NCBI GenBank assembly: GCA_949292445.1 | Contig: CASEZU010000158.1 | Span: 1-18,853 of the forward strand | Length of the DNA stretch: 18,853 nt | Reading direction: 5' to 3' | Origin: an uncultured Spirochaetales bacterium | GTDB lineage: Bacteria > Spirochaetota > Spirochaetia > Sphaerochaetales > Sphaerochaetaceae | Part shown: piece after piece, positions 13,550 to 18,853 of the stretch | Layout: each line of letters starts with the position of its first letter | How positions within the stretch are numbered: the first letter of the stretch is position 1 | Program-made: the position numbers and the translations under genes | The notes under the pieces: model-generated | The model's input: the letters and a program-made list of their open reading frames with translations, nothing else | The model's database searches: none | What the model was told of the DNA's origin: nothing

Positions 13550-14705
13550 CTTTCGGTATTACCCTTATTGCGCCGGAAGGAATGTATTCCCTCATCACCG
13601 GCTTAAAGCCGAATATGCGCTCATATTCCTCGAGTTTCTCCGAGAACTGCTTCTCGGCCCCGCTGTCCATCAGCACCACGAGAGTTCCTGTGATGCCTAC
13701 GGAAACCTCCGTCACACCATGTATGCTGTCCGATTCAGTTCCTCTCTTCACAAGCCAGTCAACTTCGGGAGAAGTCAGGCCGGCGAGATGCGAGAGGTTC
13801 TGCTGCTCCGTGGAGAGTATCTTCCCCAGCTGCTTGGAATCTCCGGAGACAAGCGCCTCATAGCCTTTCTCCGCAGCCACGGAATCCTCGGTCACGAATG
13901 TGATGATCCTCTTCCAGTCTTCGGAGAGAGCATTGCTCTGGATTATCTCCTTCCGCGGGACACTCCTGAGCCTTGTGCCCCTGGGCATCACCTCCCTGAG
14001 CCTGGAAAACGCCTGAGCGGCCTCCGTGCGGAAAATCGCAACCTCCTCCGAAAGCTCATCGGCGGGAAGCGAGCAGTCTATGAACCAGGACCCTGTCCCG
14101 CTCTCTGCTGTGAACGGATACGGGAAAGAGACGCACTCATATGTCTCGAGATCGAAACGCAGCATCTTGCCCGGTTCGGAAGAGAATATTGTTATGAGAT
14201 CACGGAGCCTTGCCTTGTATGTGTCGGAGAATCTGTTCGAGTTGTAGGCCAGCCTCATCATCCTGTTGACATCGAGGCCGTAGCCGAAGAGCCTGTCAAG
14301 CGCCAGAAGAAGGCCTGCTGTGATGGCTCCGGTTATAGCCGGAGGATCCGCAACTGCGCTCTGTCCTTTTATGGTGAGGTCAAAACCCGCAAGAGGCAGC
14401 TCTGAGGACTGAAGCACCTGGCATACTGATTTCACAGGCGTGCACCACCTGTCCTCCCTGCGGGCCCTTATGCCGACGAGCTGGAATTTCTTCCTCTCCT
14501 TCTTTGTTGAGTTGAATATGCGCACCTGGCTGTCCTGGCGCTTCGATACTGCGACACGGAGCCCGTGCGTGTTTGTGCTCATCAGAGCATGTCCGGAGCA
14601 GAACTCGGAGAAAGCCCCCAAGAGCGTTGTCACCTGCGGAACTTCCACGACAACGTCAGGCTCTGCCCCGTATTCAGCTTTGTGTGCGTTGACGATTCCC
14701 TTCAT
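13530..14705 (-). CDS. Galactokinase-fold (GHMP) protein with eroded active-site motifs
   Basis: A 391-residue protein laid out like galactokinase. The N-terminal stretch V22-PQVTTLLGAFSEF (22-35) sits where galactokinases have PGRVNLIGEHTDY, and NTHGLRVAVSKR (45-56) follows as expected. The ATP-loop region PPAITGAITAGLLLAL (121-136) replaces the PxGxGLSSSA motif. RLRDLITIF (166-174) aligns with the GxMDQ segment and may keep the catalytic Asp as D169. The C-terminal part keeps the helix preceding SHxSL (about ALVSGD...STEQQNLSHLAG), but the glycine-rich third motif is lost. It is therefore probably not a normal galactokinase and may be a pseudokinase or sugar-binding regulator. The open frame extends 72 codons further into rpmE antisense sequence; ATG 14703-14705 with GGAA upstream is the real start. 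It is the first gene of the operon from promoter 14728-14756. Confidence 0.78.
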   Translation of the reverse strand: MKGIVNAHKAEYGAEPDVVVEVPQVTTLLGAFSEFCSGHALMSTNTHGLRVAVSKRQDSQVRIFNSTKKERKKFQLVGIRARREDRWCTPVKSVCQVLQSSELPLAGFDLTIKGQSAVADPPAITGAITAGLLLALDRLFGYGLDVNRMMRLAYNSNRFSDTYKARLRDLITIFSSEPGKMLRFDLETYECVSFPYPFTAESGTGSWFIDCSLPADELSEEVAIFRTEAAQAFSRLREVMPRGTRLRSVPRKEIIQSNALSEDWKRIITFVTEDSVAAEKGYEALVSGDSKQLGKILSTEQQNLSHLAGLTSPEVDWLVKRGTESDSIHGVTEVSVGITGTLVVLMDSGAEKQFSEKLEEYERIFGFKPVMREYIPSGAIRVIPKDEYPLI

Positions 14706-14727
14706 AAAATGTTCCGATTCTGGGGAT

Positions 14728-14756
14728 AATATAGACAACTGGAAGTATTTTGTCAA
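14728..14756 (-). promoter_or_regulatory. Strong promoter of the galK-like-surE-nifSU operon
   Basis: On the minus strand, a perfect -35 TTGACA (14751-14756) and a -10 TATATT (14728-14733, five of six) are spaced by the ideal 17 bases. The start site should be near 14721, 16 bases before the ATG. The -35 box overlaps the T-run of the rpmE terminator, so termination and new initiation share the same bases. Confidence 0.78.
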
Positions 14757-14787
14757 AAACAAAGGCCGAGGAGCTTTTTCCCCGGCC
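14754..14787 (-). terminator. Intrinsic terminator of rpmE
   Basis: On the minus strand GGCCGGGG (14780-14787) pairs with CCTCGGCC (14764-14771), forming an 8-bp stem with one G-U pair and an A-rich 8-base loop. It is followed by TTTGTTTTT (14755-14763). It lies about 20 bases after the rpmE stop and closes the rho-rpmE transcript. Confidence 0.88.
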
Positions 14788-14805
14788 CTGCTTGATGAAA
14801 AACCC

Positions 14806-15015
14806 TCAGTTTGTCGTGTCTCTGTGGTATCTCTTGTTGAAGCGCTCGACGCGTCCTGTCGTGTCGACGAGCTTCTGGGTACCCGTGAAGAACGGGTGGC
14901 ATGCCGAGCAGATTTCGACATGGAGGTTCTTCGCAGTCGACTTTGTCTTGATCACATTGCCGCAAGAGCAATGGATTTCCTGAAGCGTATACTCAGGGTG
15001 GATGTTCTTCTTCAT
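14806..15015 (-). CDS. rpmE: 50S ribosomal protein L31, zinc-binding type
   Basis: A 69-residue L31 of normal length (about 66-70). The start MKKNIHPEY is typical. The four zinc ligands are C16, C18 (HCSCG), C37 and C40 ([10 protein letters not shown]), which marks the zinc-containing (C+) type. The C-terminal VERFNKRY is also conserved. L31 bridges the ribosomal subunits. GGAGGAAG precedes the ATG at 15013-15015. It follows rho by 56 bp and ends at an intrinsic terminator; pairing of rho with rpmE is a recurrent bacterial arrangement. Confidence 0.96.
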   Translation of the reverse strand: MKKNIHPEYTLQEIHCSCGNVIKTKSTAKNLHVEICSACHPFFTGTQKLVDTTGRVERFNKRYHRDTTN

Positions 15016-15040
15016 TTTCTTCCTCCGGTTCTATGCATTT

Positions 15041-15060
15041 CCATCTGCTTTCACAGACGG
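15041..15060 (-). other. Small hairpin in the rho-rpmE gap
   Basis: CCGTCTG and CAGATGG form a 7-bp stem with one G-U pair and a 6-base loop between the rho stop and the rpmE Shine-Dalgarno. No U-tract follows, so it is not an intrinsic terminator. It might stabilise or process the message or bind a regulator of L31, but the sequence alone gives no further evidence. Confidence 0.4.
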
Positions 15061-15071
15061 CGGATATCCCA

Positions 15072-16847
15072 TCACCTCAGCGTCGATGGCGTGTTCATCG
15101 AGTCGAGGAACTCCTTATTATTGTTTGTCTTCTTCATCTTGTCAATGAGAGCTACAGACATGTCGACGTCGTCGAGATTGCCGAAAGCGGAACGCAGCAG
15201 GAAGACGCGCGAGAGCACATCAGCCGGCAGCAGCAGATCATCCCTTCTCGTTCCCGATTTCTTTATGTTGATGGCAGGGAACTTGCGGTTATCAGCCATC
15301 TTGCGGTCGAGGACGATCTCGTTGTTTCCCGTTCCCTTGAACTCCTCGAATATGACCTCATCCATTCTCGACCCTGTCTCGATCAGAGCTGTGGATATGA
15401 TCGTCAGCGATCCGCCCTGCTCGATGTTCCTGGCAGCACCGAAAAAGCGCTTCGGCTTATGGAGCGCATTGGAATCGACACCGCCGGAGAGGATCTTTCC
15501 AGAGGCGGGAACAGTCTGGTTGTAAGATCTTGCGAGACGGGTTATCGAATCAAGGAGGATGACGACATCCCTCTTGTACTCGACAAGCCTCTTCGCCTTC
15601 TCGATCACCATCTCCGCCACCTGCACATGATGCTGGGCCTGCTCATCGAATGTCGAAGCCACGACCTCGGCCTTCACATTGCGCTTCATGTCGGTCACTT
15701 CCTCCGGGCGCTCGTCCACAAGGAGGACAATGAGCGTGATCTCAGGATGGTTTGTGGTTATGGCGTTCGCGATCTTCTGCATGAGGACTGTCTTTCCTGT
15801 GCGCGGAGGAGCAACGATGAGAGAACGCTGTCCCTTTCCGATCGGGCAGAAGAGATCGACTACCCTTGTGGAAAGATCCGACGGCTTGTCCCCGTCTATC
15901 ACCTCGAGGTGGAGCCTCTCATCTGGAAAGAGCGGAGTCAGTGTATCGAACGGAGCGCGGATCTTCGCCATTTTCGGCTCCTCGCCGTTCACTTTGATGA
16001 CACGGACGACAGCAGCGCTCTTCTCATTCTCACGCGGTGCCCTTATCTGGGCATAGACCGAGTCACCGGTCTTCATTCCGATGGCCTTTATCAGCGAAGC
16101 GGAGACATATACATCCTCCGTTCCGGCGAGATAGTTGTTGAATGAGTATCTGAGATAGCCGAAGCTGCCTTCCTGCAGGACCTCAAGAACACCTTCAGCA
16201 AGAAGGACACCGCCGGATGCTGAATGCAGACGGAGCATCCTCGCGATAAGCTCGCTCTTCCTGGAATCGAGGATCACATCCTCGGGAATGCCCTGTGCCC
16301 TGGCCCTGTCACGGAGCTCGTCGATATGGAGAGTGGTGAGCACTGATATGAAAAGCTGAGGAGCATCAGGATGTTCATCCATGTTGATCTCGGGCTGGAA
16401 ATCCTCGTTCATCCTCCTCTTGCCATTATTCTTCATGCGCTTGTCGCGGCGTCCGCTGCCATTATGGAACCGGTCATCATAGCGCCTCTCGAACTGGGGC
16501 CTCTGCTGGGAGTTCTCATCGGAGGGAACAGCCTCAGCATCCCCTTCCTGGGAGGGAGCCTCATCAGCCTCCTCTGCGGCAGGCTCTGCCTGAATCTGAA
16601 CATCCTGAACGGGAGCTTCATCGAAGGTCTCCGCCGCAGGCTCCGGCATCTCAGGAGCTGCACTCTCCTCCGTCTCTTCCTGGCTCTTCATCGTGACTCT
16701 CGGTTTTCTCTTTATTGTCACACGCGGTTTCTTGTCACCGTCTTCTGTTTCCGTCTTCCTCGGGCGCCCCGGCCTTCTCTTTGCAGGCTTGAGCTCCTCA
16801 GGTGCCGGCATCTCGGAAGCGCCGGTCTCATCAAATTGATCTGACAT
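15072..16847 (-). CDS. rho: Transcription termination factor Rho with charged N-terminal extension
   Basis: A 591-residue Rho, against about 420 in Escherichia coli. Residues about 160-210 are the Rho N-terminal helical domain and 215-290 the cold-shock-like RNA-binding domain ([15 protein letters not shown]). Residues 300-591 form the hexameric RNA-dependent ATPase with Walker A APPRTGKT (346-353), LLVDERPEE, the DSITRLAR segment (433-440), and ETGSRMDE (490-497). The bicyclomycin-contact regions look intact. The first ~160 residues are low-complexity: an AT-hook-like RRPGRPRKT (24-32), basic repeats, an acidic Ala/Pro/Glu stretch (56-110), and an Arg/Asn/Gly-rich basic stretch (116-147). 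Such insertions occur in other phyla and can add RNA binding. TTGGAG precedes the ATG at 16845-16847. It has its own promoter, and rpmE follows. Confidence 0.96.
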   Translation of the reverse strand: MSDQFDETGASEMPAPEELKPAKRRPGRPRKTETEDGDKKPRVTIKRKPRVTMKSQEETEESAAPEMPEPAAETFDEAPVQDVQIQAEPAAEEADEAPSQEGDAEAVPSDENSQQRPQFERRYDDRFHNGSGRRDKRMKNNGKRRMNEDFQPEINMDEHPDAPQLFISVLTTLHIDELRDRARAQGIPEDVILDSRKSELIARMLRLHSASGGVLLAEGVLEVLQEGSFGYLRYSFNNYLAGTEDVYVSASLIKAIGMKTGDSVYAQIRAPRENEKSAAVVRVIKVNGEEPKMAKIRAPFDTLTPLFPDERLHLEVIDGDKPSDLSTRVVDLFCPIGKGQRSLIVAPPRTGKTVLMQKIANAITTNHPEITLIVLLVDERPEEVTDMKRNVKAEVVASTFDEQAQHHVQVAEMVIEKAKRLVEYKRDVVILLDSITRLARSYNQTVPASGKILSGGVDSNALHKPKRFFGAARNIEQGGSLTIISTALIETGSRMDEVIFEEFKGTGNNEIVLDRKMADNRKFPAINIKKSGTRRDDLLLPADVLSRVFLLRSAFGNLDDVDMSVALIDKMKKTNNNKEFLDSMNTPSTLR

Positions 16848-16918
16848 TATTACTCCAAAAGAAATGATTGGTTCCTGAATGGGCTGATCCTCTGGTAACG
16901 AGGGTGATTACGTTCTCG

Positions 16919-16948
16919 ATAATATTGCCATCACCGGGAAATAGTCAA
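16919..16948 (-). promoter_or_regulatory. Promoter of rho
   Basis: On the minus strand, TTGACT (16943-16948) and TATTAT (16919-16924), each five of six matches, are spaced by 18 bases in the 107-bp gap after cinA. The start site would be near 16912, leaving a leader of about 65 bases. GGTGAT and ATCACC, arms of an inverted repeat, lie in the promoter spacer and early leader and could fold or bind a regulator; rho genes elsewhere are autoregulated in the leader. Confidence 0.55.
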
Positions 16949-16954
16949 CAGAAA

Positions 16955-18193
16955 TCAGATGTGCTTCCAGCAAGCCGCGATTGAGGCGATATCCTCCCCC
17001 CTGATGTACGAGGTGAGAAGAATGAATGCGGCGACGGCAGCTTTGCGCCTTATCGAATCGCGGCCCCAGGAGGAGAAGCGGAGCAGCACGCTCTCATCAG
17101 TTCTTCCCTTTCCGGAGAATCCGAGATATACAGTCCCCACATCCTTGCCCTCATCCTTGTCAGGACCGGCAACGCCTGTGACAGAAACGGAGAAGTCAGC
17201 TCCTGTAATGCTTCTGATGCCGCGTGCCATCTCGGCTGCACATTCGGAAGAGACGGTCCCGTATTTCTCCACCGTCTCATGACGGACACCGAGCACACCC
17301 TCCTTGACAGAAGCAGCATAGGAAGTGACGGAGCCGAGCATGAACGCTGATGATCCGGGACGGGAAGTCATAAGGGAGGAGAGGACGCCGCCGGTGCAGC
17401 TCTCAGCCACAGCCACAGTGAGCCCATGCTCCTTGAGCGCATCGATCAGCATCGAGAGCGCATCCGTATCACCTGATTCTATCCTGTGCTCCCCTACAAG
17501 AGAACGGAGCTTCTCTATGGCCGCATTCCGCTCCTTCCCCGTCTTTCCAGAGACATAGAGGGATATCCTGTAATCCTGGAACCTCGTGCCCCACTCCAGC
17601 GTGCTGTCAGCTTCTTCGCAGAGTTCCTCCAGCTTAGCCTCAGCGGTTATGAATGAGGTGTATTCATCACGTTCCGCATCCGGAAGATCCAGCTTTGCCC
17701 TGACCAGCGGGATGACGCAGTCATAGAACATCGGGTCCATCTCCCGAGGCGGCCCTGGAAGTGACACAAGGAGCGTCTTTCCGCCATAACCGTAGAACCC
17801 CGGAGCAGTGCCGTTGCTGTTCGGAATGATCGTGAAACCTTCGGGAATCATGGCCTGCCTGGCATTGGCGCCATAGGCTTTCTCTCCCAGCCTGGACAGA
17901 AGGTGCTCCCAGGACTTCTCATCCCTGACGAGTTTCTTTCCTGCCGCCTCCGCTATCACGGAGCGTGTCATGTCATCGCTTGTAGGCCCCAGCCCGCCCG
18001 TTATTATCACGAGGTCTGATGATCTCATCAGAGCTCCCAGCACTCCCTCGACCGTTCCATCATCAGGAAGTGCCACTATCTCGGAGACATGCACTCCGAG
18101 ATGAGTGAGCTCACGGCTTATCAGGGAACCGTGCTTGTCCTGTATGATCCCCCGCGTAAGTTCAGTGCCTATTACTATTATGCTGGCTCTCAT
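16955..18193 (-). CDS. cinA: CinA-family nicotinamide-nucleotide amidohydrolase
   Basis: A 412-residue two-domain CinA. Residues 1-170 are the MoCF/COG1058 domain with IGTELTRG (8-15), TGGLGPTSDD (65-74), NSNGTAPGF (125-133) and LPGPPREM (145-152); in related proteins this domain hydrolyses ADP-ribose or NAD-type pyrophosphates. Residues 245-405 are the PncC amidohydrolase domain with AESCTGG (263-269) carrying the catalytic serine, and SVTGVAGPDK (337-346). PncC deamidates nicotinamide mononucleotide in NAD recycling. The loop after AGP reads DKDEGKDVGTV rather than the glycine-rich form, and SVTSYAASVK replaces the common VVTYSN motif; both are mild divergences. The ATG overlaps the lnt stop in an ATGA, so the two are coupled. 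Full family length. Confidence 0.93.
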   Translation of the reverse strand: MRASIIVIGTELTRGIIQDKHGSLISRELTHLGVHVSEIVALPDDGTVEGVLGALMRSSDLVIITGGLGPTSDDMTRSVIAEAAGKKLVRDEKSWEHLLSRLGEKAYGANARQAMIPEGFTIIPNSNGTAPGFYGYGGKTLLVSLPGPPREMDPMFYDCVIPLVRAKLDLPDAERDEYTSFITAEAKLEELCEEADSTLEWGTRFQDYRISLYVSGKTGKERNAAIEKLRSLVGEHRIESGDTDALSMLIDALKEHGLTVAVAESCTGGVLSSLMTSRPGSSAFMLGSVTSYAASVKEGVLGVRHETVEKYGTVSSECAAEMARGIRSITGADFSVSVTGVAGPDKDEGKDVGTVYLGFSGKGRTDESVLLRFSSWGRDSIRRKAAVAAFILLTSYIRGEDIASIAACWKHI

Positions 18194-18853
18194 CTGCCCT
18201 TCTTTCTCTCCCTGATGGCCCTTATGATCCTCAGCACAGCACCGATTGCGAGAAGAGCCTCAGACGAATAGATCGCAATATATGCGAAGAGATCGATATG
18301 ACGGACATAGAAGGTGTCGGGGTTGCTCTCATGCGTGTAGACGGGAACATGATAGAGGTGCCAGCCCATCGCAAACGGCTCCATCTCATCATGCATCGTC
18401 CCCTCCGGTGTTATGAGGCAGGTGATGCCGCTGTTGGTGCCCCTCACAGTGGCCTTCCTGGTCTCAATCGAGCGGAAAGAGCCCATGGCCGCGTGCTGCA
18501 GCTCAGCGCTGACCTTCTTCGACCAGTTGTCATTCGACATATTCACTATCACATCGGCACCGGATTTCACGAATCCTGCCGAGAGGTATCCGAAATTGTC
18601 CTCGAAGCAGATCGGCGTCGAGAACTTCACCCCGTCTGATGAGAAGACAACAGGCTCATTGCCCTGGAGCCACCAGTTGTAATCATTGGCAAGAAGCAGG
18701 TTGTAAAGCCAGGGAAGCTCCTCCTCATAGGGGAAATGCTCGGTGAACGGCACAAGGTGCTGCTTGCGGTAAGTCTCCTTTATCTCTCCGTCATCGAAGA
18801 GGATGACAGTATTGTAGTCCATCCTGTTCGTTGTTCCGTCAGGAAGGATCGGA
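18190..18853 (-). CDS. lnt: Apolipoprotein N-acyltransferase, C-terminal part (5' end off window)
   Basis: The last 220 codons of an inner-membrane Lnt, which adds the third acyl chain to lipoproteins in diderm bacteria. The frame stays open to the right edge (PILPDGTTNR before the first visible Met), so the gene is cut there and the ATG at 18820-18822 is internal. The visible part is the nitrilase-fold catalytic domain: the lysine K30 of YRKQHLVPFTEHFPY and the nucleophile C82 in TPICFEDNFG (numbering from the window edge). These are followed by NMSNDNW and RSIETRKATVRGTNSG, which are standard for the family. A hydrophobic helix (IDLFAYIAIYSSEALLAIGA) and a basic end RERKKGR form the terminal membrane anchor. 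The first catalytic Glu and the N-terminal helices lie outside. Confidence 0.93.
   Translation of the reverse strand, partial: PILPDGTTNRMDYNTVILFDDGEIKETYRKQHLVPFTEHFPYEEELPWLYNLLLANDYNWWLQGNEPVVFSSDGVKFSTPICFEDNFGYLSAGFVKSGADVIVNMSNDNWSKKVSAELQHAAMGSFRSIETRKATVRGTNSGITCLITPEGTMHDEMEPFAMGWHLYHVPVYTHESNPDTFYVRHIDLFAYIAIYSSEALLAIGAVLRIIRAIRERKKGR

Noticed and set aside
14706..14921. 72-codon extension of the galactokinase-like frame
   Set aside because: It reads antisense-shadow sequence (Ser/Arg-rich) through the terminator and into rpmE; the ATG at 14705 has a ribosome site and follows the promoter.
15016..15071. Intrinsic terminator between rho and rpmE
   Set aside because: The hairpin at 15041-15060 has no U-tract and is followed directly by the rpmE ribosome site, so it was listed only as a hairpin.
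15033..16145. 370-codon plus-strand open frame opposite rho
   Set aside because: It mirrors the strongly conserved Rho core in another frame and has no recognisable domain or ribosome site. The 361-codon frame at 14440-15525 is rejected for the same reason.
1..18853. tRNA, rRNA, CRISPR array, insertion sequence or phage signature
   Set aside because: No cloverleaf-like CCA-ended structure, regular spaced repeats, transposase or integrase motif, or terminal inverted repeats were seen on either strand by eye; an automated search would be more sensitive.

Overview
The window reads as a compact chromosomal stretch from a diderm bacterium, most likely a spirochaete (Spirochaetota, perhaps the Sphaerochaeta group). 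Apolipoprotein N-acyltransferase points to an outer membrane. The solute-binding protein has a spirochaete-like 'FANGSNES' mature start. The order lnt-cinA-rho-rpmE and a Rho with a long charged N-terminal extension also fit. The taxonomic call is inference from gene content. No tRNA, rRNA, CRISPR array, insertion sequence or prophage gene was seen, and no gene-free stretch exceeds about 130 bp.

Region 1 (1-6698) is a sugar-uptake locus. On the minus strand a LacI-type regulator is followed by a calcineurin-like phosphoesterase, then by a solute-binding protein and two permease genes of an ABC importer; the second permease is cut by the window edge and no ATPase is present. Divergent from the regulator lies an amylosucrase-family (GH13_4) enzyme followed by a YfcE-like phosphodiesterase. 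Three near-identical LacI-type operators tie both promoters together. Two flank the importer promoter with centres exactly 80 bp apart, and one sits on the presumed start site of the amylosucrase transcript. Import of a sucrose-like sugar and its intracellular cleavage or transglucosylation under one repressor is the simplest reading.

Region 2 (6539-10361) holds a divergent aldehyde:ferredoxin oxidoreductase (AOR) homologue that keeps only three of the four expected Fe-S cysteines. Its 3' end is antisense to the YfcE-like gene for 160 bp. Divergent from it are a DUF4186 protein and a TGS-domain nucleoside kinase, overlapping each other by 50 bp.

Region 3 (10354-14756) is one dense minus-strand operon from a near-consensus promoter: a galactokinase-fold protein with eroded GHMP motifs, SurE, a small cysteine-cluster (YkgJ-type) protein, cysteine desulfurase, a NifU scaffold, and an antitoxin-like HTH protein whose start codon overlaps the nifU stop. 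The promoter's -35 box lies on the U-tract of the rpmE terminator.

Region 4 (14754-18853) is a housekeeping block: lnt and cinA (ATGA overlap), rho with its own promoter, and rpmE with an intrinsic terminator. Overall this is mostly recognisable biology. The best candidates for something new are the degenerate AOR and galactokinase homologues, the HTH gene coupled to Fe-S assembly, and the association of two phosphoesterases with an amylosucrase/ABC regulon.
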